Source: Turbatrix aceti (Eukaryota > Nematoda > Chromadorea > Rhabditida > Panagrolaimidae). Taken from it: 64,000 nt of DNA. The stretch covers positions 10,038,180 to 10,102,179 of the forward strand of contig OZ017770.1 of assembly GCA_963969345.1 (NCBI GenBank), in the 5' to 3' direction. The position numbers were made by a program, and so were the translations under genes. The notes under the pieces are model-generated. The model worked only from the letters and a program-made list of their open reading frames with translations. It was not told where the DNA came from and made no database searches. Shown here piece by piece: positions 11,623 through 24,377 of this stretch. Numbering within the stretch: the stretch's first letter is position 1; every line of letters starts with the position of its first letter.

Positions 11623-13387
11623 ATGGCGTCCTCTAATCCATCGACATCGAAGCCCATGTCCAACGTCCAGGCTTCTTTGCGTTTGCATGAGCTTGAGCTG
11701 AACGTCATTCAGGCATCGCTGACTCACCCGTCATTGTCTCACGAATACGACCTCGCGAATCCCGTGGACAGTCATCTTCTGTCTGATGTCCAGGGTTCGC
11801 GAATCGTTGAAACACCTGCATCCTGCAACGTTAAGCCGATGACGCAACGCGAGTACTACCTGTATAAAGCCAAAACAGTGAAGGAGCAGGCGGAAAAAAT
11901 CTCCGACCTCGATCGTCGGGCTAAAATGATCTATCATCTGCTCGACGAAAAGATTGAAGAGTGTGTTGTCAAGGCTGAGCATGACGGCGAAGGTTGGTTT
12001 ACCGTTTTCTGGTTTTTTGGAAAATGCGAATTATGTTCACTTTGTTTTAGGCAAGATTGTTGTCAATAACAAGTGCATGAGCACCTTGATCGAGAAACTG
12101 GTGGTCGAGAACGCTTATTCGATGAAGAAAGCGATGGATTCCCCCGTCAAGGCTGTCATTACCGATGATTACTATGATCAGGAAAACGTTTGGGTTGACG
12201 ACAAAAACGATCTGGAAGAGGATCTCCAACAGCCAGTGCTCAACTCGAAAGACTCCTTTGAGGCCCAGAGTTCATCGAAGACCAATCCTGAAGTCGAGAA
12301 TACGGTGAAGTTTCTCAAGGCGTGCATTGGAGATTCGTACGAACAACGCGACTTTGTGAATGGATGTCCGGTGCCTGCTAAGAGCTCTCTCGATCAACTC
12401 GTGCCCTGTGGTGCAAATTGCATGCCGGGAACCATCGTCTGCTACAAGCGTAAGTTCGGATTTTATATCATTGAATGAGCGAATCTCGTTTTCAGATCTC
12501 GCGCGCGGTGTGCGCAAATATTGTGGCTGCTGCACCCCCGGCTGCCTGAATACGGTCTTTGACCTGTTTTCGTCCTTCTGTACGACTTGTGAATCATCAG
12601 GAAATACGGGCAACTGCGTCAGGATTCCACCGCTCCCTGAATCGGAGCGGACTCCGATGCCCATCCCAAAGCGTCATGAAAAGGCTGTTAAGACGAAACT
12701 CCGGCCGCCTGTGAAGCCTCCTTTTCTGCCGATTATTCAAAATTTTCTCCGGCAGTTCGAAGAACTGAAGATAGCCGAGGGCGAATTCCTGTCGTACGAG
12801 GTGCTCCGCGAGCGGCTGATTGCGACGAATTCCAAGTGGACGCCCGAACACCTGGATCGTGTCTCTTTTCGTACCGTTGTTGATAAGATCCCAGATCCCG
12901 TCAAAACTCCGAAAGCAGCTTTCGATGTCCTTTCTGACCGCCTCGAGAATTCGACATCCGGTGTTCCTGATGCCTCTGACCTGCATCCCATTCTCAAACG
13001 TTTGTTTTTGTGTTTTTCAAACGATTTATGTATCATTTTGGTTTTTCAGGTGCCAAAGAGCCTTTCGAGTTTAGCGAACTCAAAGACCCCAGCACGTTCG
13101 ACGTCAGCAAACACTTGCTCATTCCCTGGCCTTACAATTTCGACGAAAACTACTTTCTCCAGCAGAGCACAGCCGCAAAGCAGATGCAAGATGCGTGCAA
13201 CCGTGCCATTGAAGAAAGAAATCGCAAGAAGGAAGCCAAGCGCGAGAAGGTACGTTTTTATAAAAAAAATGGTTGTCAACCAATTTTGTTTCAGAGAAAG
13301 AAGAAGAAGGAAGGCACGACAAAAACAAAGAGCCCGGCTGCAAAGAATCGGCGTGTAGATCAAGAACCTCGATTCACGTCGCACTAA
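11623..13387 (+). CDS. Unidentified nuclear-type protein with Cys/His cluster
   Basis: Exons 11623-11992, 12051-12449, 12496-12999, 13050-13249 and 13295-13387 join in frame to 521 residues. The central region holds a cluster C-x3-C-x6-C-x2-H, then C-x-CC-x3-C and C-x2-C, created partly by the exon 2/3 junction (CYK + HLARG). The pattern recalls the C3H-C3H finger of KANSL2/INO80D-type chromatin subunits, but the match is loose and I do not claim it. The N-terminal third is helical, and the C-terminus is strongly basic (KKEAKREKRKKKKEG), like a nuclear localisation signal. No membrane segment or signal peptide is visible. The ATG follows an acceptor-like TTAACAG directly. It is flanked on both sides by copies of the same ~0.5-kb repeat. 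Confidence 0.75.
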
Positions 13388-13642
13388 GCCGGACAACCAC
13401 AAGCGTCGAGCTTTGCTTCTGTCGGATACAACTGGCATTCGAAGTGATGATTTCCGTTACCGCCACCTATGAATGGCATCTTTCAGTTTTTTTTATGATC
13501 TTAGTTTTACGATGTTTTTTTGACTGTCAGTCAGACATGTCAGGGTTGTTTGAGTTCACATTATCTTGTTTTTTATACTGACTCAGTTAAGTTAATACAC
13601 AACGTCTTGTATGTACAAAAACAGAGAGCTTTGTTATCACAC

Positions 13643-13698
13643 ATAAAGATCCGCAGTGACTGACAGCAATTGAGCTATCACACACTGCGGATCTTTAT
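13643..13698. repeat. 16-bp perfect inverted repeat (hairpin)
   Basis: ATAAAGATCCGCAGTG at 13643-13658 is the exact reverse complement of 13683-13698, with a 24-nt loop. It lies 256 bp past the stop of the preceding gene and overlaps the start of repeat copy B. It may be the edge of a mobile element or an RNA 3' structure; the role is unknown. Confidence 0.7.
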
Positions 13699-14158
13699 TC
13701 TATCGATCAATACAAACAAAAAACCTAAAATTTTACAGTAAATACTGAAATTTTAACCACAATAGTACCCTTTGGAAAAATGATTCTTATAAAATTGGAC
13801 TTTAAAAAAATCAGCTGATTGCCGATGCAACAGATGTGAGTCAGATACTTCATTCGACCAGCAGAGCAGTGCAAAACCTCAATAATAGATGAACTGGGTC
13901 GGACTTGGTTCCCAGATGTTATAAAAATCCCAGCCAACTGTTTTGTCTTCCGGAAAAAGAAGGAGTTATACATCATTCATCACCACACCTACTACGTATG
14001 ACGTCAATTTTATTTTTTTAAGAGAATGCTATTCAGGGAAATTTTTTTACCTGCATTAATTTAATTTTTGCTTTCGTCATTTTTTTGCAATTTTGTAAAA
14101 AAATATTTTTAGCGTGCAAAGAAAAAGTATAAATCATTACCAAAAATTGACATCGTGA
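13676..14158. repeat. Dispersed ~0.5-kb repeat, copy B
   Basis: Same-orientation diverged copy of 10607-11119; see copy A for shared blocks. The two copies flank the 11.6-13.4 kb gene, which is compatible with two insertions of one element or with an old segmental duplication. Past the copy (14159 on) the sequence no longer matches the flank of copy A. Confidence 0.75.
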
Positions 14159-16405
14159 CATTTCCTTTTGCCAGGGTTTGGGCTATTTAATGTTACTGTT
14201 ATAGTTTTTGTGCTTCTCAAGAGAGTACTGACAGCAATTGATACCATTGCACGAAAACGGCACGAGCAAGAGGGATGCCTCTTTGTTGACTTTTTAAAAA
14301 ACATATCAGCAACAGTTGAAAACAAAAAAGGAGTGAGTGTGGGGGAGAAAAAGCTGCAGGAAGCAAAGTTATTCAGTTCTTTTACAATGAAACAAAATGA
14401 GTTATGACACCCCAATTTTCTGCCTCAGCGCTGGTAATTATTGTTGTTCGGGGTTTTGTCGAAGGGTCTGAAAGCATTGTTTTACTATGTATTAGCATTT
14501 TTCGGTTAGTTACTAAATGAAACGAACCACTCACTTAAAAGTAGAGTTCATTCCTTCTTTTTTCTCTCTCCCAAGAAAAATATGGTTCAAGACGACAATC
14601 TTACGTATGAACATTATCCAATGTTGTAAATGTGTATTTACTGACTCTTTCTAAAATGAATCGTAAATTGAATCAAGCATGCCATTTGGTAGATGATGCA
14701 TCCACCGCCCCCCCCTCTCCCCCCTCCACACCCGAGTAAAGCAATCTGAAAGCAAGCTCACTCTCAAATGGGAGGAGGACAAGGAAGAGGAGCGAGCGAG
14801 CGAGGAGGAACGGGACAATAATTTTGACCTTTGTTGTCTGACATGTTTTGTGATGAGGCCCGAAACAATACACTTTCATCCGCCGAGACCAATTTGGGTT
14901 CATTCCAAAGGAGAAAGCCCATGTTTGCTTCAAATTATTTTGCCGTTCGCATTTTGCATTGTCGTAGACATAGTCAAAACTTAACAACTACTAGTTGTTG
15001 GGGTGTGTATTTATATTTAATATTTTTGTCATATGGATTTCCGGTTGGGGATAAAGTATAGCTATTATTAAAATTTTTAGAGGATAGGTGATAGTTTACA
15101 TAATTGATACTTACTAATTTGACTTGTTAGGGGGTGTAATTTGTCGAAGGGGTACTATTACAGGTGTACAGGTGACAGCCGTTACAAGTTGCAATACGAA
15201 CAACTCAATGACTAAAAAAAGAATTGTGGTGACAGCCGTTACAAGTTGCAATACGAACAACTCAATGACTAAAAAAAGAATTGTCATAATTTGTAAATAT
15301 TTCTAGCCATATTAACAGACTCTCAACAACCAAGACCAAGACCAAGACACAAGGAGCTTATAAAACTTCCCATTTGACCACACGCTAGAACTTAGAAGTT
15401 GACCTACAACGTTTTTCGCCGCCCCCCACCCAACTCGTCTATTTTTTTTTGTTTTTTTGGTCTTTTTTATCCTCTTGTGTGTTAAAAAAAGGCAGCATGG
15501 AAAAATGAGAAATAGCTTCTTCCTTTTTTATTTTTTATTTTTACCCCTAAATGTGCTTATAAGCGAAATTTTATACCGACGTTTACCTGTGTCCCAGAAT
15601 ATCACATTAGCTTCAAGAAAGTGAGAGGTGCCAGATTTCACTCACGTCGAAGTAAAGTGAAGTAAATATCGTATTATTACCGTGCCTTTCTTTTATTTTT
15701 GCATTAAAATTATTTACCTGACAGCTACTAACAAAACATTAACCTATATGTTGTATAACAACCTCTTTACAAGAAAGACATGGCATTTTTATAGTTGTAA
15801 ACTATAGCCAAGGCGGAGTCCCTGTTTTCCTCCTCTCCTTTCCTGCCAGAATGCATGAAGATTTTTCCACCCTTGCTCCTCGCTTCTGTTCGACCTGTAA
15901 AAATTCCCAGTGCCCTACTACAAGACACAAGCAGGCGGGAAATGACAAGCAAATGGGAGTCCAGAGTCTGGACTCCGACGCGAAATGGTTCCAGTACATA
16001 TGTTAATTTTCATAAGGTCACCCCCTTCTTTTTTTTTATTTTGAATTACGGCTGCTCCCTCCGGATACAACAATCATGGGTTTTTTTTGAGTATGCCGCT
16101 TTTTTTCACCCTGCAGAAACAACTTTTTGTTGCATATGTTTTTTTCTTGTCTTATCAATGAGAATTTTTTGATGCCCACGCTCCTTATGTATCTGCTACT
16201 AGTCGACTGGAATTCCGAAAAAAATATTTGGTGATTTTTTTTGCATGCTTCAACAAGTATAAAAGAATACGTGATGCGTTCGTTTTCATTTGTTAGCCCA
16301 CAACGTTGCGTTGCCCATTTTTTTAATGCAACTTTTTTTCACTTCTTAATTTTTTTCTTTTCTTTTTAGTGTCGGTAGTGTGGATATCAGGATATTAGAA
16401 ATGCA
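14159..16405. other. Intergenic, 2.2 kb, no supported gene
   Basis: Short open frames (for example 14168-14407 and 15855-16172) have no recognisable domain and no consistent splice partners, so none was accepted. The stretch contains a C-rich tract near 14706-14728, the 57-bp tandem repeat listed separately, and homopolymer T runs. An acceptor-like TTTTTAG about 36 nt before the next start codon suggests trans-splicing of the downstream gene. Confidence 0.5.
15171..15284. repeat. Perfect 57-bp tandem duplication
   Basis: 15171-15227 and 15228-15284 are identical (GGTGACAGCCGTTACAAG... unit of 57 bp). 57 is a multiple of three and a 60-codon open frame (15124-15306) runs through both copies, but there is no other sign of coding, so a recent replication slip in non-coding DNA is the simplest reading. 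Confidence 0.9.
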
Positions 16406-18792
16406 ATGAAAAGATACATATTGTTATCATCCAAGACTTTTCTAAGTCACTTTATTAAGTATTCCCTATTACTCTACTGCTTTATTCCCTGTACATATGG
16501 CATTGCAAAGTTTGAGATAACGTCTATATCAACGTCGTCTATCGTAATACGCATGATATCGGCAGCCAATGTATCGAGATTTGAAATGCTCGTTGTCATT
16601 TATGATCTTGACAATTTTTCACAATTTCGTCGCACTGAATTGAGCATTTCAAAGCACGATAATCAAGTGAGTGGAGTTTTTCAACCAGTCCAAAAATTTT
16701 TCACAATGTGTTTTAACGCGTTAATAATGCATTAATTATTATTCTGTTAAGACGGTCAAGTTGGTCTGGTCTCTTGAAGAGGGAAAATTTTTGTTAGCAT
16801 TCAAAAAAGTTATCCATGCGCAAAAATGCACAAGAAAGCATATTATTTTTTTATTTATTTATTATTATTTCGGAAGTTGTCTATTTATTTTCAGAGTCGT
16901 AGTAATATATTTTGTATATATCTTTGATGTTTTCCTTTTCTGCAAAAGGGCAAAAAATACCGATACAGTTGGTCGACGGACAATTCACAAGAGCAAGCAA
17001 GCGTGCAGGTTGATTTAGTTATCACATCAAAAAATTGTCCTCTACTAGCCACAATAATTTTTATTTGTTTATTTATGTGTTTACAAATGTGCCGAAAAAG
17101 AATTTTTTATTATTATTTATATATTATTCTCCTAAATCAAAGTCATAGGAGTCAGAGCAGAGCCACTGCCGTCTTTTTTTAGGCCCGGATGAAGTGAAGA
17201 AAAAATATGTACGCATGTAATGAACATGAAAAAAAAATCTTGTGCTCGCAGACAGGACGTAAACCATATGAAATATGGAACAAACACTACCACGGGGCAC
17301 TCCGTGTTGTGCTGGAATTCGCACATATTAATTATTTCAACATCATTTTTCATTTTTAAGTAACAAAATGGATTTTTTTCTGAATTTTTTTACGTTGACA
17401 CGCTTTTTTTTGAGAAAGGGAAAATAAAAAAAATTGGGTGGGACAAAAAAAGTGTTCAAAAAACAGATAAAAAATTATGGCAACAGTAAAAAAATTATAT
17501 GTTGTGCTTTCATCGAATGCTGTTTTTTACCTACGTTGGACAAAATTCCTGCAAAATAATGGTTCTTGGAATGTTTTTTTTATCAAATTAAATATTGTCA
17601 GACAAGAATACTGTACAATGCATAGGTTTCTGCATTTTTTTGCTTCCGGTGACAAAAAAAGTTTGTTTCAATTAATTTTTTCACGTTTTTGAAAAATTTA
17701 AAAAAGAAAAAAATAATTTGCGTCATTAAAATAAAAACAAAAAAATGTCACCACGCATTGCTTTTTTTTGCCTTTGTCGGAAATTCTTTTTTTTTCTTTT
17801 TTTCTTTGATTGTCCGTTAAGCCATTTCAAGTGCAAGGGGAAGAGGGGGGAGGGGGTCTCTTGACCCTCGTCATTTATTTCATCCCATCCCGCTCGCTTG
17901 TCTCTCTGCAAAAGGACAAGACAAGACAAGACAATCATTGTTATTGGTACTAATACCATTGTTATGCGAACGAACACATATTTATCCCTATTTTTTTAGC
18001 TATTCACCTTTGACGGCCTTTTACCGGATACATGGTTTGCGATCCGGATAGAGTACAGCCTAGCATATATCACACTTAATGACAAATTCAGCAACGTCCA
18101 AACAAAACAAGTGAGATTGAAAAAAAATATTTTTAACAATCAACAAAAAAATTAAATTTTTTTAAGGAACTCATTGCAAAAACAAAAAAAGACTCCACGA
18201 TATCACCGATGCATATTGATGATCAGATTTTATTTGTCGAGGATATCGTCACAAATAGCCATAGTATTAACGTCACTGTCAGCAGCATTTTCAAGGCTTC
18301 ACATAAGGTAATGTTTAAAATTCTTTCCCATTTAATAAAAGTGAAAAAACGGACAAAATTGCTTTAAAACTGGAGTTTATTCGATTCTCGTTTTTTATTA
18401 CATTTGAAACCCCAAAAAATCGGTACAAACAAAATCTAACTCTTCGATTTATTTTTTTTCAGCTTACAACCCTGATTGTGCCGGAATTAAAGTGCAATGA
18501 CGGAATCGTCCTCAAACCGCCCGCGCAGCGGGTAGACAGGATTTCCCAAATTGTCTTTGATACCCGAAAATTGCCATCATCCATAAATGGTCAGCCAAAG
18601 TGCAGCATGCTCTGCATCTTCCCCTTCATCCGTGTAGGAATCGCAGATGTTGGAGAGCAATCCTTCCGGGGACGTGAATGGTGTGGTTTGCTACAGCAAC
18701 AATCACTTCATCGACGCTCAAATCACGGTAACACCTGTCCACCGATCTCAATACATATACTAATCCTTGCCTTTTTTTTGTTTCTTCGATGA
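16406..18792 (+). CDS. Secreted beta-rich protein, possibly fibronectin-III-like
   Basis: Six exons join without phase conflict (16406-16666, 16752-16808, 16949-17008, 18000-18110, 18167-18307, 18463-18792) to about 319 residues. The first ~32 residues form a signal peptide (basic start, then LLLYCFIPCTYG). The following segments (KYRYSWSTDN, WFAIRIEYSLAY, INVTVSSIF) alternate like beta strands of an FN3-type fold; this is only a resemblance. The 3' end is uncertain. The frame used ends in a short hydrophobic tail (ILILAFFLFLR), which could be a lipid-anchor signal or chance. A different frame from 18647 to 18763 also reads plausibly (CYSNNHFIDAQITV). A polyadenylation signal AATAAA follows near 18811. 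Confidence 0.55.
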
Positions 18793-19114
18793 AGAATCAT
18801 CAATCCAACAATAAATATTTTTGGATAAATAATATCTTGTTAATAATTTTTTATTCATGACCGCTCAAAGATTGTATGTAAGAATAAAAAATAAAAATTT
18901 GAGAAGCTTCGGAGTAAATATTATTCTTTCCAGAGAAGGGGACATTTTTTTTATCACAGGCTATAATGGCATAGGAAACCTTAGTGTTGCCACGGGCGAC
19001 AGGCGTAAAGTGAAAAAAAGCTCCCTCCGACTGCGTCGTTGCGTGTTGTGTCATTTACGCACTTCGTCGTACGTGTAGACAGAACAGAACACCTGCTCGG
19101 GATAATTTGTATAC
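18793..19114. other. Intergenic
   Basis: Contains the AATAAA near 18811 for the upstream gene and the presumed promoter/5' UTR of the phosphatase gene. No further feature was recognised. Confidence 0.4.
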
Positions 19115-21398
19115 ATGCCACAAATGGATAGGCGTTTAACAGGTAATCAGAAGGTACATACGTAAGTTGGACAGGTGTTAATTTGTGTCATTTTTAGGGG
19201 TTTCACAGGCAGGCCCTGAAGCGAGTTTGCTTAATATAGCTCAATCTTTTTCGACACAGTCGGTCAGTGTTCCAGCTGGTAGTGCAAAGCCTACCTACTC
19301 AGCTTTGAGGTCAAATATTATTAAAATGACCCCTGAATCCATGCAATGCAAGCTCTACTGCAAAGGAGCCAATTGCGCTTACTGCAACCCAGTTGGCGAT
19401 ATGAGCCATCAGCAAGCCATTCACGGCCTGTTTTCCTCTTGGTGAGTTTTTTTCCGGGGTTTCCAATGAGTTTTTTCGGTTTCATTTTTATTTTCAAGTT
19501 AATGATATTGTTTTGTTCAATCCAGAAAAAAAGAGCGTGTAAATTGCTTGTAATCCTTAGGAAGTGGCTTAGGGTGGTACATAAGCTCTGCTAAAACCTT
19601 AACAACTTTGTAATACCGTAACAAGACTTCTTTGGCTTTGCAAACACTTTTTGAATTAAAAATTGATACTGGAATACATTAGTTTTGCACCATAAAACAT
19701 TTTCAAAATACACGATGCCGATTACGTCCCACACACGGTGCTAAAAATATTTACAATTGCATATTTAAAATTTCAGGGTGACATCGGACATCTTGGCCAT
19801 GGCCCGACCGACTTTGGTGACGATTCAGCAGTACAACTTTATCGGACAGTTCAAGGATTTGGATATCAAGTCCATCATCAATCTACAGTGTCACAATGAG
19901 CATGCTTTTTGTGGTCCTCCACTGTTGTCCACCGGCTTCAGCTACGATCCAGAACTCATTATGCGAAACAAAAGTAAGTTTTTTGTTATTGTCAACAAAA
20001 AATTGTATTTCCTGCATTTTAATTTTTTTTTGTAGTTTATTACTACAATTTTGCAATGCCAGATTACGACATTGCAAGCGTGCCTAATATTTTAAACATC
20101 GTCAAAGTTATGTGGTTTGCGCAACGCGAAGGCCGTCTTGCTGTACACTGTCACGCAGGTCTTGGACGTACGTGCACGCTAATTGCCTGTTATCTGGTTT
20201 GGCTTAAGGCATACAGCGCCGATGAAGCGATACAGTATGTTCGGTCCAAAAGGTTAGTATACACAAAAAAATTGCATGATTTCTCAAATTATACATTAAC
20301 ACATGTCACACCTTAAGGCCAAAGTCAATTCAATCCAACAAGCAGGTTATGCTCGTCGAACAGGTAGCTAGCATAGTGCAAAAAGGAGGGGTCGTGTTGC
20401 CTTCGCACGGGCCGTACCCTCTTAATAAGTACCTTACCATGCAGAACAACTTTATCCCTTCCGAAGACGTCAGAAAATACGCCCACATACCAAAAGTAGT
20501 CTGCATACTGTGTGATCGACTGTTGCGATTGGTCTTTGAAGGACATGTGACCTACGAGGTAGAATCGACGTCACCGAGCCATAATTCAAGATTCTGCACA
20601 ACTGGAAAAATTTTAGTCGAGTGGAAATACGCGTTTTCTGCCAAAGGGTAAAAAATGACATTTTTTGGAAAAAATGCAGTTCAAAAAAACTTTTAGAAGA
20701 GCTCAAAGCCGGTATATAGTCAACCTTTTTGCTCGCCTGGCTGCTTTTCCGTTTGAAAAAGACGAAACTGTTCAGACAAAATTCCAAAAAGTGTCCCTAG
20801 TCGGCTTGGAGGACGCCATAAACGACATGGACACCTGGCAATTGGTCAATTTGCTCAACTACTTTATGGAACTCCTGAAAAAGCCTTTAGCTGATAAGGC
20901 TAACATCGTAGCTTGCTTTGAGCGATTTGCTGTTGAAAGACAGCCTGACACAAAACCCAGAAGCGAGGTGGATCCCCTAAATCCCCTGAATAACAAAATT
21001 CTGGTCAAGCGATATGATGCTGTGAGTTTTTGTCTTTCAAAACAAATGAAAAAAAATTTTGTAAAAATTTTTTTCTAATTTGCTACATTTTTTTTTAAAT
21101 TTTGCTCGAAAAAAAAATATTTTTTGCTCAAAAATTTAAGTTCGCTCAAAAAATTGAAAATAAAATTTCTACAATTTTTTAGCCTTGGCAATGTCTGACA
21201 TTTTTCCTGAGCAACGTTTTGAGTTACCTGACCGGTGAAAACTACGATGTCGTCAACGACCTGCTAGCAATGTGGATATACGGCGACATTGACGGTGATC
21301 TGAAAATGATCATTCATGATCACATGCGTGATCTTTTTGCCAGAAATCTGGTGGATCAGGAAGAACAAGCGCGTGAACTTAATCATAACAAGCGGTGA
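19115..21398 (+). CDS. PTPDC1-type protein tyrosine / dual-specificity phosphatase
   Basis: Exons 19115-19142, 19198-19441, 19777-19973, 20036-20252, 20318-20647, 20697-21021 and 21183-21398 join in frame to 518 residues. The active site is HCHAGLGRT (Cys195, Arg201), the CX5R signature of cysteine phosphatases. It is preceded by MPDYDIASV and followed by AIQYVRSKRPKSIQS, both close to the human PTPDC1 phosphatase domain as I know it. A Cys-rich lead-in (CKGANCAYCNP) matches the CxxPxCxxC-like segment before the catalytic domain in that family. PTPDC1 has been linked to centrosome and cilium function; here that is inference. The C-terminal half is helical. Polyadenylation signal AATAAA at 21484. 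The start ATG is the first in frame and lies in a 28-nt first exon, the least certain part. Confidence 0.88.
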
Positions 21399-22780
21399 AT
21401 TTTGCTTCTGCGTAGGATTTTTTTAGAAAATATTCTATTGTATTTTTTTGTGTTGTAAATAAGTCTGAATATTTTTTTTGTGAAATAAAGTTTGGAATTG
21501 GCAATAAGTGTGTTTGGAAAAATGCTCAAATAAAAAGAAAAATAATGTACATAATTTTTGACGATCTACGGAAACTTGAGAAAAGTGACAAAAATTTTTA
21601 TTACTACGAAAACAGCGATAAATCAATCACAGAAATTGTACATCTTCAAACTTATGAGTCTTTGTTCTTTGTCCTGTCATACGCAACATTATCCCAGGCC
21701 GCTTTAGTTTTAGCGCTGGCTTGGCACTTTTGGTCGTCGCGCACATGCGTCAAAGGGCGTATCTTAGTTATACAGTCAAAATGAGATCAGAAAAGTTAGA
21801 AATTGTTTACGTTTTGCTCAGTTAGGGATTTTAACCATCCGGGGACACTGTGGGATTTTTTTAGAACAAAATAGAATTTTTTTATATTTTTTTTCAAATC
21901 AAAAATATATTTTGTTACTTTTTTAGACTGAAAAATGAAAAATAATTTAAAAAAATATTAATCATGGTTAGAACCAAAAAAATGTGATAGAAATAAACGA
22001 TCGCGTTGAATCAGTTGTTTTCTCAGTGTATTTGCAAACACTGAGTCACGGATTATAAACCACTTATTCACCTTATAAGCCTAATCAGAAAAAAATGAAT
22101 GCTGCAAGAAAGGCTTGCAGCATGTCTTTATTTGTCGAATGAATAAATCCATGGTCTGTGTGGGAATCGGGGTGTCATCATCCATGCCTTCTCATTGTCA
22201 CCTTCTCCTCCTCCCCCCTAAAAGTTAATATTATATCATGATTTACTCGCTTTTCCTTTTTTCTCGCCTCATAAGCACCAGCATCAGCTGTTGCTGGACA
22301 GCAAACACGAATCACCCTCCGGGTCTCGTCTCCCCCCTCCCTCATCCCTCTAGGCTCTCTCGTCTCCCCCTCTCTCACACTTCTCCTCCTTGCCCTGAAA
22401 TTTTCTCCCGCAATTTTAAGGCTTTGTTACCCAGACTATGCTGAAAATGCCACTAATGCAGTTGCTCTCACATTTGTCCCATAGGCAATTGTTTTGTCTT
22501 ACTGAGATTTTACGCAATTTTTTTGTTTATGTTATTCTGATGTTTCACATTGCTTTTTTTCGATAAATACATATGATAATAAAAAATTGATGTTTTTATG
22601 TGACACATTTTTTTGTCGTTATTCCGTAATAAATAATAGTAACAATTTATGCGTTAATTGAATAAAAAAATAATTTTACTTCAAAAATTTTTTTTGTTTC
22701 TGGTGATTTTTAATTCTTTATAATTGATTTTACGTGAATTTAAACATTTTTTTCGATGATTAAAAAAATTGTTACAGATC
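21399..22780. other. Intergenic, 1.4 kb
   Basis: After the AATAAA at 21484 there is a 79-codon open frame (21545-21784) with one hydrophobic stretch, but no signal or partner exon, so it was not called. A pyrimidine-rich tract (CCTCC/TCTCC) lies at about 22195-22385. An acceptor-like GTTACAG ends at 22777, three bases before the next start codon. Confidence 0.45.
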
Positions 22781-24002
22781 ATGAAAGTAGTCAGTCTAGG
22801 TCGACACTTTTTGGTCATCGCAACCGGTGTTTTCTTGCTTGTTGCCATTGTTCTGACAGTTGTCGCAATCGTTACCCCTGCCTGGCAAACCGTTTACCTG
22901 GCTGAATTTAACAGCGAGCATGAACACGGCTTGTGGATGGATTGCACGATGGTGAAGCGCAGCATTCACGGTGAGTATCAATTACTAATACGTCAAATTT
23001 TTTGTCTGTTAAAAAAAAGGTTGGCTCGGGTGCAAAGATTTTTTCTTGATTTTTTGACAGCTGGAATTTTTTACATCTTTATTCTTAATAAAACAAAGTT
23101 TTGTGCAGTCAAGATTTTTAAATGAAAAAAAAAGTTATACCAGTTGTTTAATATTCCTTCTGGTCTCATCATTCCTTCCGGTTAGCCCAAACATTTATTT
23201 CTTTTAGCATTCTTTCTTTCTTTCCTTCCGTTGCCGGGGCCTTTCTTTGTCCTTGCAAAACGACCGATTATTATTAGCTCGTGCACAACAGCACCGATTG
23301 CCTCAAAATAAACAAAAACTAAATAACAATAACACATTTTAGGTACTGGACATCACGCTCAGTGCACATACAAATTTGAAAATCCCTACTTGCAAGAAAC
23401 CGGTGGCGTACATCCCGAAGAAGAGCAACACAAATTTCACGGTGCGTTGTTGCAATGTTTTTTTTGTTGCCTGGCTGGCTGGATGGCGTGTGTTTTAAAA
23501 TACAATTTAGATTGGCACAAGGCTGTTCTCACACTTTTCGGCGTCGCCATCCTATCCGCAACCACGGCTTTATGCTTTTCGTTTTGTGCACTTTGCATTC
23601 GTTTATCAGCCCTCGTAACCAATGTTACGGCTTTTATTGGAGCCTCAGCTGCCATTCTTGCGCAAGGAGTATTTTTTATCAGCTCTCACAGAAATGATAT
23701 TCGATTTGTTCAAGGAATTACTGTTACATATGAGGTATGAAAGATTCAAACAGCCAAAAAACTATGAAAATTATTTAAATTTGCAGCAAACAAAAGGATA
23801 CTCATTTTACATCGGCTTTGCCGCTGTGGTGGCTTATATCATAGCCTTCATCGTCAGTATCCTGGCTACCGTTTTTGTCTTTCTCCATGACCGGCAGCAA
23901 CATTCTGCTCAGAACAAGACTTTTCCTAAAAACGCGGTTCTCGGAAATGACATTGAAAGACAACAGTCTGTGGTCCTCGGATCGACTTCTGTGGCCATCT
24001 GA
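22781..24002 (+). CDS. Clc-like / claudin-superfamily four-TM protein
   Basis: Three exons (22781-22970, 23343-23734, 23787-24002) give 265 residues. There are four membrane segments: about residues 9-32 (FLVIATGVFLLVAIVLTVVAIV), two around the middle (from ALLQCFFCCLAGW and from LTLFGVAIL on) and one near the C-terminus (YIIAFIVSILATVFVF). The first extracellular loop has W...GLWMDC and a second Cys (QC), which is the claudin-superfamily signature W-GLW-C-C. The nematode Clc-like family shares this layout; members act in epithelial junctions or as accessory channel proteins. A trans-splice-like acceptor (GTTACAG) lies 3 nt before the chosen ATG, which decides the start over an upstream in-frame codon. 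The C-terminal tail is polar and cytoplasmic. Confidence 0.85.
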
Positions 24003-24377
24003 AGGATCGCAAATTTGACAAAACAGTTAATCACTTTTCCGGTTGCCTGGATCTTTGAATGGAACGGTTCATATGTTTTGAAGACGTCCAATTGGTAAGG
24101 TTTTGCATTTTTTAATTTAAATTAATTTTTTATTGGTTTAGGTTTATTCACTAGCCAGCACATGTATATCACAACGACACATTTTTTTTCATAATTACAC
24201 TCCATTTTATTTTGTTGTTTCATTATTAAAAACTTTTTGTTGAACAAAAAAAAAGTCTTTAAGCCAGAACTTTGAGTAAGCAACGTGTTTATCCTTTTTT
24301 TCTTTTCCGTTTCGCTATTCTTGAATTAGTGATCTCATACAGCCATCATTTCCTTATTTACGTAGCATCTCAGAGTT
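24003..24377. other. Convergent intergenic gap
   Basis: 3' ends of the Clc-like gene (+) and the coiled-coil gene (-) face each other here. AT-rich, no other feature seen. Confidence 0.4.

Noticed and set aside
14168..14407. 79-codon frame with hydrophobic start
   Set aside because: No recognisable domain, partner exon or start context.
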